Below are positions 8,094-15,930 of a DNA stretch of 32,604 nucleotides, one piece after another. Position numbers and translations under genes: made by a program. The DNA comes from a virus: IMG/VR virus record IMGVR_UViG_3300035698_005205, positions 1 through 32,604 of that record. The stretch is one strand, 5' to 3'. The stretch's first letter is position 1. Every line of letters starts with the position of its first letter. The notes beneath the pieces were generated by a model that was given only the letters and a program-made list of their open reading frames with translations, made no database searches and had not been told where the DNA came from.

Positions 8094-9170
8094 CTATTTC
8101 CACCACTCCATGAGTCCACCAGTTAACCCCCGCCCGATATTACCAAGGGCACCGTAGATTGCTGAGTTTTCCGCTGAGTCTGACGCCATCTGTGCCGTCC
8201 TACCAGGCATCGATCCGGTTGCCATAGCCATAGATTTATCGAACAGTGAATCCTCAAGCGCCCGGTCATAATCTCTCTGCATCAATCCGTATTGATAATC
8301 CTGGCCGGCAATTTGATTTCCGTATCCTCTTGATCGTTCCTGCTGGGCGTCATCCCACGCCGATCGGTTTGCACCGTATTCGTCATCCCGCAAAGAGCTG
8401 GCAAGGTTAGACCTGAATATATCACCCTCTTGCCCCATCTGCATTCCGGCAGACTGCAAGCCAAATTGGTTTTTCATGTTTGCCGAATTATACGCATTGG
8501 TATCGCCCCTCAATGCGCTCTGCATCGAAGTATCGAACATTCCGCGCTCCTGGCCTAATTCCATTCCGGTCGTCTGTAAACCGAATTGATTGCGATTTGC
8601 AAGATCCTCGGCCTGGAATCCGTACCGCTGGGCAATGCCTCGATTGATAGCGTCTGATTCTGCCATCCCCTGGCCCCGGGTTCGTTCGTCCATCATGTCC
8701 TGACCGATAGAGGATCCATAAAGACCACCGGCGCCCATCCGGGCATCCTGGGCGGTATTGCCCTTCTGGTATCGCTCGGATATCTGTTGAAGTGCAGGGT
8801 CGGTCAATGCAGACTGCAATTTGTCATAATCCCCGCCCATGAGGCCTTTATATGACGGCATTTCAGTCCGGTTTAAGGGGTTGACCGCGCCTGAATACTG
8901 AGCGCCTTCAACCCGGTTTAAGGGGTTGACCGCGCCTGAATACTGAGCGCCTGTGTATGACGGCATTTCAGTCCGGTTCATGCCTTGGAGGTCGCCCTGT
9001 TTATAATAATCCGTTTGAGCTGGCCCGGTCATGCCTGCCGTTGGGTTTGCCGGGAAATCAATGGTCCGATCCCCGAAACTCTGAAGCAATCCCTTGGCCT
9101 GCCCAAGTCCGTACTCTGCGGCGTTTTTTGGATTCTCACTTTGAAAACCTAATGCGGGTAATGTCGGCAT
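8094..9170 (-). CDS. Repeat-rich internal/tail protein
   Basis: 358 aa, starting MPTLPALGFQSENPKNAAEY, with SD GGTGAGG. It carries two kinds of internal repeat. Residues 73-107 hold two copies of a 15-residue unit (AQYSGAVNPLNR plus three residues), bracketed by TEMPSY. Around residues 195-265 there are two copies of a unit of about 38 residues with the pattern NQFGLQ--GM-(L/M)GQE---F---(M/L)-S(A/S)LR-D. The middle (GGLYGSSIGQDMMDERTRGQ) is characteristic of a group of podovirus DNA-transfer or tail proteins. I infer a virion structural role. The DNA repeat is listed separately. Confidence 0.72.
   Translation of the reverse strand: MPTLPALGFQSENPKNAAEYGLGQAKGLLQSFGDRTIDFPANPTAGMTGPAQTDYYKQGDLQGMNRTEMPSYTGAQYSGAVNPLNRVEGAQYSGAVNPLNRTEMPSYKGLMGGDYDKLQSALTDPALQQISERYQKGNTAQDARMGAGGLYGSSIGQDMMDERTRGQGMAESDAINRGIAQRYGFQAEDLANRNQFGLQTTGMELGQERGMFDTSMQSALRGDTNAYNSANMKNQFGLQSAGMQMGQEGDIFRSNLASSLRDDEYGANRSAWDDAQQERSRGYGNQIAGQDYQYGLMQRDYDRALEDSLFDKSMAMATGSMPGRTAQMASDSAENSAIYGALGNIGRGLTGGLMEWWK
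8868..8952 (-). repeat. Tandem 45-bp direct repeat inside a virion gene
   Basis: Forty bases at 8868-8907 recur without mismatch at 8913-8952, a period of 45 bp (15 codons). A flanking 23-bp segment at 8851-8873 (starting TATGACGGCATTTCAG) recurs at 8956-8978. Identity at the DNA level, including third codon positions, points to a recent duplication or slippage event rather than old protein repeats. Confidence 0.95.
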
Positions 9171-9275
9171 ATCCTCACCTTGACTTTCTGATCATATGTG
9201 ATATCTTATTTGCATGGAAACTTTCATAATTTTGGCTCTAATCATCAGCGCCATAATAAATGTCCTAAGACCAAG

Positions 9276-10091
9276 TTAAGCCTGATTCCAATTTCCGTAA
9301 CTTGGATAATATTCTTGGTCACCCATCAAACCGGGTTTTTTCCCTTCCCTTCCACCACCGCCCCAATATCCCGCAGGCAGTTCCCCAAAATCCATAGCCG
9401 TTGATATGTCATCAGGTGACATTCCGATCTGTGCCAGCATTCCTTGATCACCTTTTAGCCGTCCTTCCACTGCCTGTTGTTTTGCAAGATAACCACCTAT
9501 CGAAGTCGGTGTTCCGGTTGCTTTTCCTGCAAGCTGACCCATTATCCCTGACCCTAAACTAAACGCAGGACCACCTAATCCAATCATTGAATTTGCAGCA
9601 CTGCCAAGCGCGTGACCGATAATATTTTCAACCATTGATGGTTTTATACCCTTATCGGACATTCCGGCAGCTCTTAGTGCCGACATAATGTCTTTCTGTG
9701 AACCCTTCTTTCCGATGGTCTTTTTTGCTATCTCGCCGTAAAGTTTCGAAAGATTCCCGGGGGTCAATGATCCAAGTCTTTGTTCCCACGATGCAATATC
9801 CCGGGCCGTGTCAGCATTCGAACGGTCGACGCCGGTCATCATCCCAACGGATCTTTCAGCATCGGTCATAACGTCGGCTGCATAGTTCCCTTCGTACCCA
9901 CCGCCTGGGATTCCACTGGAGACAACACCGCCGCCTCTATTTCTTCCGCCAGGGCCGAAACTGCTATCCATTGATGTTACACCGCGCCCGTACCCTCCTA
10001 CCTCGCCAAACTCACCCCCACCGATGTCAGCACCTACGTCGCTAAAGTCACCACCATAATCCGAGTCGTCATCCATATCGCCATAAGCCAT
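9276..10091 (-). CDS. Gly/Asp-rich hypothetical virion-module protein
   Basis: 271 aa, starting MAYGDMDDDSDYGGDF, with SD AGGAGA. The first 80 residues are of low complexity (Gly, Asp, Ser, Tyr). The middle is helical (WEQRLGSLTPGNLSKLYGE, KDIMSALRAAGM). A Gly/Ala-rich, partly hydrophobic segment (HALGSAANSMIGLGG) follows near residues 165-200. No known domain is recognised. It lies between the gp10-like tail gene and the repeat-rich gene, so a head-tail or internal-protein role is likely by position. Confidence 0.7.
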   Translation of the reverse strand: MAYGDMDDDSDYGGDFSDVGADIGGGEFGEVGGYGRGVTSMDSSFGPGGRNRGGGVVSSGIPGGGYEGNYAADVMTDAERSVGMMTGVDRSNADTARDIASWEQRLGSLTPGNLSKLYGEIAKKTIGKKGSQKDIMSALRAAGMSDKGIKPSMVENIIGHALGSAANSMIGLGGPAFSLGSGIMGQLAGKATGTPTSIGGYLAKQQAVEGRLKGDQGMLAQIGMSPDDISTAMDFGELPAGYWGGGGREGKKPGLMGDQEYYPSYGNWNQA

Positions 10092-10094
10092 GAT

Positions 10095-11696
10095 CTATTC
10101 TCCTACCAGAGCGACTACCGCCGTCATGCCGGTCAATCCGAGTCTACCGGTGATTTCTCCAACAAATGTAATATTGGGGCTTCTGAATTTTGCCCGTGAG
10201 ATCGCCTTGTTTGCCCTCTGAGTCACTTTAACAAGATCCTGCTCTGGATACGTTGCAAGGTCCGTTGATAGACCACCTAAATCATCCGTCCAGATATACA
10301 AATCAGTGTCTCCGGTGGTAAATGCTTCCGCAGACAGGGCGGTAACATCGGTTGTGCTATCGTGATCCCGGTATTTTATTGTCAAAGTTCCATCGGTCAG
10401 TGGTTCGTAAAGAGTTTCAAACCGCTTTATGATCCCCTCATATCCATAGTCAAAATTCTTGGTTTCCCAATCCGCAGCGATCGTGGTTGAAACTCCCGCC
10501 GGTGTGTCCGCATATTGATTATCAGTTCCGATCTGATAAAGATTCCCGTCAGACCCGGCAAGATAGATTTCATCATCCCACTGTGCAATGGTGTGCCAGG
10601 TGATCGTTGACAGTCCGATCCGTGTAAATCCCCCAGTGCGGTTGCCGTTTGAATCTGTCAGCCATGGAAAATATAGATGGACCTCCCTGTTTTCTTTTTG
10701 AAGTATCGCCACGGCGCCCCACTTCGGAACATAAAACAACCCCCAATATGCAGGCACGATTCTTTGCTCAAGAGCTCTGTTCACTTTTGACCCGATTTTT
10801 CTATTTGTCAGATCGGCGTATTTGTCGGTACTTGCAACCTCACAAAAGCCCTCATCAGCCATAAAATACAGATTATTGTCCGCTGAGAGCATGCACCTGT
10901 TCGTAAAAGCTGATATTTCAGGATAAAGGATCTCCGCTTTCCACTGTTGGACATTCGCAACCGCGTCAATGGTTTCGTAGGGCGAATCACCGGTGGCCAC
11001 CCGATACATGACTCTTTTACCCTTCCCGGTGTATTGCAGGGATGTTTTTGAAACAATGACGTTTCCATAAAGAGATGCCAAAGAATTGACGATCAATCCG
11101 TCCTTATATCCTGCCCGGCACATCACAGCGCCCCCGGCTGCCGTATAGGTCCATCCGGTTTCGTCCTCGACTTTTGAAAAGTTTACCTGATCCAACCCCC
11201 CAGCGGCAGCATTGTTGCAACATACTCTGTTTTCATGTTCGATTATCGCAGTTGCAACCGGGCTTGCGGCAATACGGCTGAAGGTGGTTCCGTCCCATTT
11301 TGCTATCCCTGAAGCGTTACCATCGGCTATCAATAGTGACCCATTAAACGTGAGCATCTGCGGTTCAGAACCGGACTCTAATGCATTGATCAATGTCCAT
11401 GTAGTTCCGACCAGATAATATAGAGAGTCATTTGACACGGCCATCAGGTAGGCTGTGGACGCATCTTTGATATACGCATGAAGCGCGATAATCGGCGTGG
11501 AAAAATCGTTTGTGATCGTAACCTGTCGAATCGCTGGCCTGACTATGGGTACCTGTGAGCCAACCCTGTAAAGGAAATTGAACAGCCGGGCCGCTTCGTT
11601 GTCACCTATTGAGTGGGCCGCGTCAGAAAGGTTCTCGCCCTGCGTCAAGGCAACCGCAAGGGGGAGCATGTTGCTATGTTTGGTTGATCGTCTCAA
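10095..11696 (-). CDS. P22 gp10-like tail/DNA-stabilisation protein
   Basis: About 533 aa. I prefer a TTG start at 11696: it overlaps the upstream stop as TTGA and has GAGGGTG 5 nt upstream. The alternative is the ATG of MLPLAVALTQ, 9 codons further on. The body has repeated beta-strand units typical of a propeller (IALHAYIKDASTAYLMAVS, SLYYLVGTTW, GSLLIADGNASG, WHTIAQWDDEIYLAGSDGNLYQIG). Phage gp10-like packaged-DNA stabilisation proteins have this length and layout and plug the portal after packaging. Its place after the adaptor-like gene supports this. The assignment is by pattern, not alignment. Confidence 0.7.
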   Translation of the reverse strand: MRRSTKHSNMLPLAVALTQGENLSDAAHSIGDNEAARLFNFLYRVGSQVPIVRPAIRQVTITNDFSTPIIALHAYIKDASTAYLMAVSNDSLYYLVGTTWTLINALESGSEPQMLTFNGSLLIADGNASGIAKWDGTTFSRIAASPVATAIIEHENRVCCNNAAAGGLDQVNFSKVEDETGWTYTAAGGAVMCRAGYKDGLIVNSLASLYGNVIVSKTSLQYTGKGKRVMYRVATGDSPYETIDAVANVQQWKAEILYPEISAFTNRCMLSADNNLYFMADEGFCEVASTDKYADLTNRKIGSKVNRALEQRIVPAYWGLFYVPKWGAVAILQKENREVHLYFPWLTDSNGNRTGGFTRIGLSTITWHTIAQWDDEIYLAGSDGNLYQIGTDNQYADTPAGVSTTIAADWETKNFDYGYEGIIKRFETLYEPLTDGTLTIKYRDHDSTTDVTALSAEAFTTGDTDLYIWTDDLGGLSTDLATYPEQDLVKVTQRANKAISRAKFRSPNITFVGEITGRLGLTGMTAVVALVGE

Positions 11697-11983
11697 TTAT
11701 CACCCTCATTTATGAATTTTGGATGAATTTCTGACTCCATTCCCTCGTCTGGATATGTTAAATACGGGTTTTGCTGCTTATCAAATGCCGCCTTTGGGTT
11801 CATGTCCATTGTCAGCTCACCCTTGGGCATTATCCCGCTTCCGGTGTTCATAAAAATTGTCTTTCCAAAAATAAAAATAGGATAGTTTAAATCAATCAAC
11901 CACTCTTTAAAAAAGTTCATCGGCCAGCAATTAAACGCATCGTCTTCAGGCAGTCTATCGTAAAGGATTTGATTAGATTCCAT
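11693..11983 (-). CDS. Hypothetical head-tail region protein
   Basis: 96 aa from MESNQILYDRLPEDDAFNC. The ATG shares a base with the upstream stop (TGATG). It is acidic, with a hydrophobic middle (LNYPIFIFGKTIFM), and ends EIHPKFINEGDN. I do not recognise a family. The order adaptor, this gene, gp10-like gene suggests a small connector or tail-assembly factor. Confidence 0.65.
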   Translation of the reverse strand: MESNQILYDRLPEDDAFNCWPMNFFKEWLIDLNYPIFIFGKTIFMNTGSGIMPKGELTMDMNPKAAFDKQQNPYLTYPDEGMESEIHPKFINEGDN

Positions 11984-12666
11984 CAATAAACACCGTACCT
12001 CGTATAGTTGAGCCCCCGAGCGTTCCAGCCCCTCGACTTGCGCCGGATCAACTGATTTGATTGATGCTGATCCAAGATCGCGTTTTCAAACTCCTGCCAC
12101 ATCTGAACATCTTGACCCACTTCCATTTCGTCCACGTTTTTCAACCGGAGCGCACCGTATTCGATAATCAGGTCATTCAGGGCACCACCCCATGGCGTAT
12201 CAGACGCCGTTGTCAGAGCAGACGCATCGGACTTGACCAGATATGTCAATGAACAGATTATCGTATCCGCATCAGCTGACGGCGCTTCCCTGATATGAAA
12301 AGTTGAATTATTCAAGTCCAGTTGCCAAATACTCACAACGTCTTTCGTTCCGACGACATCTTCAAAACTTTTCGCCCATGAAATCAGTTCAAGGACTTCC
12401 CCGGTGTCGCGCCGGGTCAATGCCCTGTCACCGGATATACAAAGGAAATCATCTGGTAAGTCCAGGGCGGTATAATTGGCCGATGTGATATTGTAATTTT
12501 CCGAATCAAACGCGAAGGGAAGTTGATGCCGTGCGATTAAAGCATTGCTCCGCCTGACCGCTTTCTTCACAAAGGGTAATATCTGGGAATCCGCAGTCCA
12601 CCGGGTTGACCCCGTATCGTCAAGCTCCTGCCGTATCTGGTCTATGATTTCAGATTCGATTGTCAT
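11983..12666 (-). CDS. Head-completion/adaptor protein (gp4/tail tubular A-like)
   Basis: 227 aa, starting MTIESEIIDQIRQELDDTG. The opening helix followed by W-ADSQILPFVKKAVRRSN is the usual start of podovirus adaptor and tail tubular A-type proteins (I--IR--L-D, W-D--IL-FV--A). The beta-rich middle (ALDLPDDFLCISGDRAL, VSIWQLDLNNSTFHI) and the helical end (DVQMWQEFENAIL) also fit. These proteins bind below the portal and start the tail. The start overlaps the small upstream gene as ATGA. Confidence is high for the role and moderate for the exact family. Confidence 0.72.
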   Translation of the reverse strand: MTIESEIIDQIRQELDDTGSTRWTADSQILPFVKKAVRRSNALIARHQLPFAFDSENYNITSANYTALDLPDDFLCISGDRALTRRDTGEVLELISWAKSFEDVVGTKDVVSIWQLDLNNSTFHIREAPSADADTIICSLTYLVKSDASALTTASDTPWGGALNDLIIEYGALRLKNVDEMEVGQDVQMWQEFENAILDQHQSNQLIRRKSRGWNARGLNYTRYGVY

Positions 12667-12815
12667 TTTATGATTATCCTGGGATCCCTCCCGGTATCGA
12701 TTGCGTTAACGGTCATGTATTCCGGATTGTCACGGAGATACTTTTTCACATCTGCCCCGGTCAACTCCGTGCCGGCTTCGTCCGCCTGGCGTTTCAGTTC
12801 AAAGAACTCTGCCAC
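12663..12815 (-). CDS. Small protein between capsid and adaptor genes
   Basis: 50 aa with a GTG start (MAEFFELKRQADEAGTELTG, then DVKKYLRDNPEYMTVNAID). A weak SD (GGTGA) lies about 7 nt upstream. The stop overlaps the adaptor start as ATGA, which argues strongly that it is translated. It is helical and charged, without a known domain. Similar short genes sit between the capsid and connector genes in many podoviruses. Confidence 0.6.
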   Translation of the reverse strand: MAEFFELKRQADEAGTELTGADVKKYLRDNPEYMTVNAIDTGRDPRIIIK

Positions 12816-12836
12816 CGGTATTTCACCGATATGCCT

Positions 12837-13022
12837 TTATGATCTCTGGGCGCTGAAGCCGTTCACCCCGTTGATTTTCTCCCACTCGTTTGACGTGCAG
12901 ATCGTAGCCACATCGTGTTTACAGATATGGGTTGTTTTCTTTTCCTTCTTATCGACAATGAGGGTATTCTGAATCAACCCGTCAAAGTCTTGACTTGTGT
13001 GCATCTCTATATCAGTTCTCAT
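12837..13022 (-). CDS. Small hypothetical protein after major capsid gene
   Basis: 61 aa (MRTDIEMHTSQDFDGLIQ; ICKHDVATICTSNEWEK; ending SAQRS). No convincing SD precedes the ATG at 13022, and the ATG at residue 7 (13004) is no better. The gene begins immediately after the hairpin that follows the capsid gene. Its lysine/threonine-rich middle and two cysteines do not match a family I know. It could be a head-decoration or regulatory protein. Existence is likely, function unknown. Confidence 0.55.
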   Translation of the reverse strand: MRTDIEMHTSQDFDGLIQNTLIVDKKEKKTTHICKHDVATICTSNEWEKINGVNGFSAQRS

Positions 13023-13031
13023 AAAGTTGGT

Positions 13032-13055
13032 GCCGGGGGATTGACCGCCCCCGGC
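13032..13055 (-). terminator. Hairpin after major capsid gene (probable partial terminator)
   Basis: GCCGGGGG at 13032-13039 pairs perfectly with CCCCCGGC at 13048-13055 across an 8-nt loop. It starts 17 nt past the capsid stop. On the minus strand it is followed only by ACCAACTTTAT, so the U-tract is weak. It may act as a partial terminator or as a 3' stabiliser that favours capsid mRNA. Confidence 0.55.
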
Positions 13056-13071
13056 CTACGGTCTTGTCGGG

Positions 13072-14016
13072 TTAAGTCACAGCAACTCGTGACAGGTTGG
13101 TGATTTTGCCAACACCCTTCTTGCTTCCGCACCTCAAGGACTTCGCACAAACGATGGCGTACTTGTCACCGTCGGCGGTTTTCGCCAGGAGGTTCCGTTT
13201 TACCGGTCGGAACGTAAGGGTTTTGAAAACGGACTTCTGATACAGTAAAATCGTATCGTAATACGGGTCGGTTCCGCTGGCTTCTATACGCCGATCGGTG
13301 TAGACCATCACCGTTCCGAAATCGGTTTCAATGATTCTGACTGTCATGGTGACTTTTTTCTGGTCGGCGTTGGTGTTAATCGTCAACCGGCCATCGGCTG
13401 TGAAGTCAGAGATTTTGCGTTTCTGGCGGGCCGGGGCCAGCACGGTATCCGGATCACCACCCAAGGACCAAAGTTCCTGTATCTGATCGTTCAGGATTTC
13501 TTCGGTAATATGATTTGCAGCATCCGGCGTGTCGCTGAACGTATATGTGGCATCAGCGTGCGCCCACTGAAGAGCGCCGTCCATTGCCCGGGCCGTGGTC
13601 GCGTCACCGGTCGCAATCGATGAATTGAGCAATGCAAACTCAACATCGTTGTTCAGGGACTTCGATTTGTTCCCGGTGATACGGGCAAGCTCGGAAGTTC
13701 GGGCGTACATCTTTGAAGCCTTGGCATCCTCACTCAGGAAGAACACCTTGTCCAAGTTCTGGGTTTTGTTCTGGAGTCGTGACGGAATTGTAACCGCCGC
13801 AGCCGTAAAATCTTTCCCCTCGATCTGTGCGTTTTCAGCCGCAGTATCAAGAGAGTCCTCAAGCCAGTCCGGTGTAGTCGTGACGCACTTATCCCGCCCG
13901 ATTGAACTCATAAACGGGGTCTGCACCGGATCCATGTTCGTGATTCTGTCAAGCACCTCATCGACAATGTTGTCGCTCATCCCGGAGGTGTAAGTGATTG
14001 TTTTTACATCGGCCAT
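13072..14016 (-). CDS. Major capsid protein (DUF5309, SU10-like)
   Basis: 314 aa, starting MADVKTITYTSGMSDNIVDE, with SD GGAGG close upstream. Features of the DUF5309 family are visible: ITNMDPVQTPFMSSIGR near residue 27, a segment of TPDWLEDSLDTAAENAQIEG type near residue 48, an NKTQNLDKVFFLSEDA stretch, SLNNDVEFALLNSS, and a C-terminal VYTDRRIEASGTDPY followed by VKRNLLAKTADGDKY. This family forms the shell of SU10-like phages with the HK97 fold. It directly follows the scaffold gene, as in most such phages, and is followed by a hairpin. Confidence 0.9.
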   Translation of the reverse strand: MADVKTITYTSGMSDNIVDEVLDRITNMDPVQTPFMSSIGRDKCVTTTPDWLEDSLDTAAENAQIEGKDFTAAAVTIPSRLQNKTQNLDKVFFLSEDAKASKMYARTSELARITGNKSKSLNNDVEFALLNSSIATGDATTARAMDGALQWAHADATYTFSDTPDAANHITEEILNDQIQELWSLGGDPDTVLAPARQKRKISDFTADGRLTINTNADQKKVTMTVRIIETDFGTVMVYTDRRIEASGTDPYYDTILLYQKSVFKTLTFRPVKRNLLAKTADGDKYAIVCAKSLRCGSKKGVGKITNLSRVAVT

Positions 14017-14028
14017 AATTGGCCTCCT

Positions 14029-14973
14029 TTATTGACCGACCGCATCAAAATAGTCACCAATCGCAGTAACGGATCCACTTGCCATCCTCTCGCGTATGGT
14101 TTTCAATTTCTGCTTTCGGTTCATTTCAACCGTGTCCGCATCCCCGCCGGCACCCCGTAATTTTGGCACAATCTTTTTTTCAGTCCGTGGTGCTGGCAAT
14201 GCATCCTTTTTCGGTGGCGTTTCAGGAGGTGGTGTGGAAAGTTTCGCCTTGATCTCTTTGAACTTCTTGGCGTAGAATTTGGGGTCGGTGTCAAGCTTCT
14301 GCCAAATCATCGGCCTTAGTTCTTCGTCTGAGTCCTTAACAAGCTGCACAAGACCTTCCATGACGGCTTCATAATCGGGGTCTTTCTGGTAGGCCTGAAC
14401 CGTTTCATCAATGGTATTTTTGACCCCTGCCACCTGTAGCCGCTTCCGTTCTTCCTCTCGCTCTTTCCGTGCGTCCGCCAGCACCTCCTGCTTCAGCGTT
14501 TCGATTGGATCTAATTCTGGGGGTTCGGTGGGTTTCGTACCCGGTTGATAATTTTTAAGATGATCTCTGAATGCGGGGTCGTTTTGGAGCGCCTGGCCCA
14601 ATGGTGCAAGACCTTGAAAAAACTCGCGCTCCTGTGCGATCCCCTGTGATTTCCGCGTGTAATCGCCTTCCATCGCCTTGTGACGAGCAATGATAAAATC
14701 CTGGCCGTCCCGTGGCAAAGCGTTGAAAGTTGCTTTGTCGGCATCTGACCAGTGTTCGGGGGCGGGTATCGGTTCCGGTGTTTCGACTACGGGTTCAGTT
14801 TCGGATTCCAGCTTATCTGCCGGAGGATCCTCTACGGTTTCCGTTTCCTCTTCACCTTCATCGAATAGCCCGCCTATGGATTCATCTTCAAGACTCACAT
14901 CCTCGGCGGTTACTTCCTCAACTTCTGTTTCTTCCTCGGCCTGGGCTTCTGCAAGCTGGCTTTCTTCTGGCAT
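14029..14973 (-). CDS. Scaffolding protein
   Basis: 314 aa from MPEESQLAEAQAEEETEVEE, with AAGGAAAACGGAA upstream. The first 90 residues are extremely acidic (Glu/Asp). Next comes a proline-rich hinge (EPVVETPEPIPAPEHWSDAD), then long charged helices (RKEREEERKRLQVAGVKN, MIWQKLDTDPKFYAKKFKE), and a basic C-terminus (KIVPKLRGAGG; MNRKQKLKTIRERM) that could bind the capsid protein. Composition, size and place just upstream of the major capsid gene fit a head scaffolding protein. The longer frame to 15051 would run through the terminator hairpin and is rejected. Confidence 0.8.
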   Translation of the reverse strand: MPEESQLAEAQAEEETEVEEVTAEDVSLEDESIGGLFDEGEEETETVEDPPADKLESETEPVVETPEPIPAPEHWSDADKATFNALPRDGQDFIIARHKAMEGDYTRKSQGIAQEREFFQGLAPLGQALQNDPAFRDHLKNYQPGTKPTEPPELDPIETLKQEVLADARKEREEERKRLQVAGVKNTIDETVQAYQKDPDYEAVMEGLVQLVKDSDEELRPMIWQKLDTDPKFYAKKFKEIKAKLSTPPPETPPKKDALPAPRTEKKIVPKLRGAGGDADTVEMNRKQKLKTIRERMASGSVTAIGDYFDAVGQ

Positions 14974-15019
14974 TTCCGTTTTCCTTTGTTGTGGGTTCCT
15001 TTCGGTGGACCCTGTTAAT

Positions 15020-15070
15020 AAAAAAAGCCGATTGATCCTGTGGGCATTCACCCTGGATCGAATCGGCTTT
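15020..15070 (-). terminator. Strong intrinsic terminator upstream of scaffold gene
   Basis: On the minus strand AAAGCCGATT (15070-15061) pairs with AATCGGCTTT (15033-15024). The stem continues inside as GATCC/GGATC with one bulged base, and GGG/CCC closes the loop. The 3' arm runs into a T-tract of about seven bases (15026-15020). This is a textbook rho-independent terminator oriented with the operon, 47 nt before the scaffold ATG. Confidence 0.9.
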
Positions 15071-15105
15071 CGAAAAGCTCTATACTTCAGGCGGTCGAAC
15101 CGCTC

Positions 15106-15240
15106 TTAAATTTTATTCTCGTATCCGCATTTATTACACTTAATCCGTATCAACCCGGTTATTGATGATCTTTCCCCGGTGGTTAATTTAAAAAGTAATC
15201 TACCGCATTTTTTACATCTGACTTCGATCATTTCTGTCAT
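15106..15240 (-). CDS. Com-like zinc-ribbon protein
   Basis: 44 aa: VRCKKCGRLLFKL near the start, then LIRIKCNKCGYENKI at the end. The two CxxC pairs and the RLLFK and I-IKC motifs match the Mu Com zinc-ribbon family. Mu Com binds mom mRNA and opens its translation start. Other members of the family are simply small phage zinc ribbons. Its ATG overlaps the upstream stop as ATGA, and the gene ends just before the strong terminator. No mom-like modification gene is visible here, so the target is unknown. A role in translational control of this phage is possible but inferred. Confidence 0.7.
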   Translation of the reverse strand: MTEMIEVRCKKCGRLLFKLTTGERSSITGLIRIKCNKCGYENKI

Positions 15241-15710
15241 TTATACAACCCCATAGTAACCACACAATCCGAAGCAGCCGTGATCATGACCACTCGAGTC
15301 GCACCAGATAAGAACCGCATCACCGGGTTTAGTTCGCCGGTCGTTACCTGTTCGCCGGATGCCGGAAACATTGTCGATGCCAAGGTGTCACCGCTCAAGA
15401 CCCGTTCAATATCATCCATCACCGTTTGACCGTCCGTGTCAATGCTCGGGTTGACCTGTAAGTAAAAATCCTGAGTAGACGAAAATAATACAAAGTTGGT
15501 ACCATTCGGGAATATCACCGTAGAGGCACTCGCCGCCGTCATGTCCTTGAGATACACCGCCCGGGCCTGCTGAACACCACCATCAATTAGCGATTTGTTT
15601 GAATCCCTGGATAACCTCAACTGATTCAGAAGCGTCTCCGTGTTACCAATCTGCGGACACAGGAGAAAGAACGCGATAAAAAGGGTTACTGCTGAGAATA
15701 GTTTTTTCAT
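15237..15710 (-). CDS. Exported protein of unknown function
   Basis: 157 aa. It begins with a signal peptide (MKKLFSAVTLFIAFFLL, then CPQIGNTE), with a cleavage site likely near residue 24. AGGAG lies 6-7 nt before the ATG. The mature part has beta-strand patterns (ASASTVIFPNGTNFVLFSS, DFYLQVNPSIDTDG) and ends RVVMITAASDCVVTMGLYK. The pattern resembles small trimeric or decoration-type virion proteins (strand-rich with VVMITAASDCVV), but I cannot name a family. It is one of several exported products in this region. Confidence 0.7.
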   Translation of the reverse strand: MKKLFSAVTLFIAFFLLCPQIGNTETLLNQLRLSRDSNKSLIDGGVQQARAVYLKDMTAASASTVIFPNGTNFVLFSSTQDFYLQVNPSIDTDGQTVMDDIERVLSGDTLASTMFPASGEQVTTGELNPVMRFLSGATRVVMITAASDCVVTMGLYK

Positions 15711-15719
15711 TTCAGACTC

Positions 15720-15806
15720 CTATGTCATTAAATACAATGCCACCACACAGACCGCAATCATGCCGCCCTGAACAGATATTTTATGTATCCATATTTCGGT
15801 TTTCAT
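15720..15806 (-). CDS. 28-aa single-pass membrane peptide
   Basis: MKTEIWIHKISVQGGMIAVC, then VVALYLMT. It has one hydrophobic segment over the last 14 residues. The ATG lies inside the end of the O-antigen-ligase frame, with GGAATACTGGAAT upstream. The stop (TAG) is part of the TAGGAG SD that serves the next gene. The tight fit between neighbours supports it, but it is short and could be chance. Confidence 0.45.
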   Translation of the reverse strand: MKTEIWIHKISVQGGMIAVCVVALYLMT

Positions 15807-15930
15807 ATTCCAGTATTCCAATCCATGTCACGGCTACAAACGCAGTCGTAGCCACATGAAACGGGAAGCTGTAAAGACTGTTTGTCAGAAATGCCGTCAT
15901 GGCCGCGTAAGCATGCGGTCTGTGATTTTT
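15781..15930 (-). pseudogene. O-antigen ligase-like protein, C-terminal fragment (frame 3)
   Basis: This frame reads NHRPHAYAAMTAFLTNSLYS, then FPFHVATTAFVAVTWIGIL, ending NMDT. The FLTNS-YSFPFHV motif is the last conserved membrane segment of O-antigen ligases and polymerases (Wzy_C superfamily). It has no start of its own here and continues the protein of the frame at 15803-16294 if one A is removed from the A6 run at 15926-15931. I list it as a fragment. An intact gene, a programmed shift or an assembly error are all possible. Confidence 0.7.

Noticed and set aside
9204-9279. Plus-strand 21-aa hydrophobic ORF (METFIILALIISAIINVLRPS)
   Set aside because: No SD, opposite to every other gene; a minus-strand 20-codon frame also exists there. 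Neither is supported.
14974-15051. Longer scaffold start (78 nt upstream)
   Set aside because: It would translate through the terminator hairpin and lacks an SD; the start at 14973 has one.
15091-15103. GCGGTCGAACCGC palindrome after the Com-like gene
   Set aside because: Short 5-bp stem without a T-tract; the real terminator is the longer one at 15020-15070.
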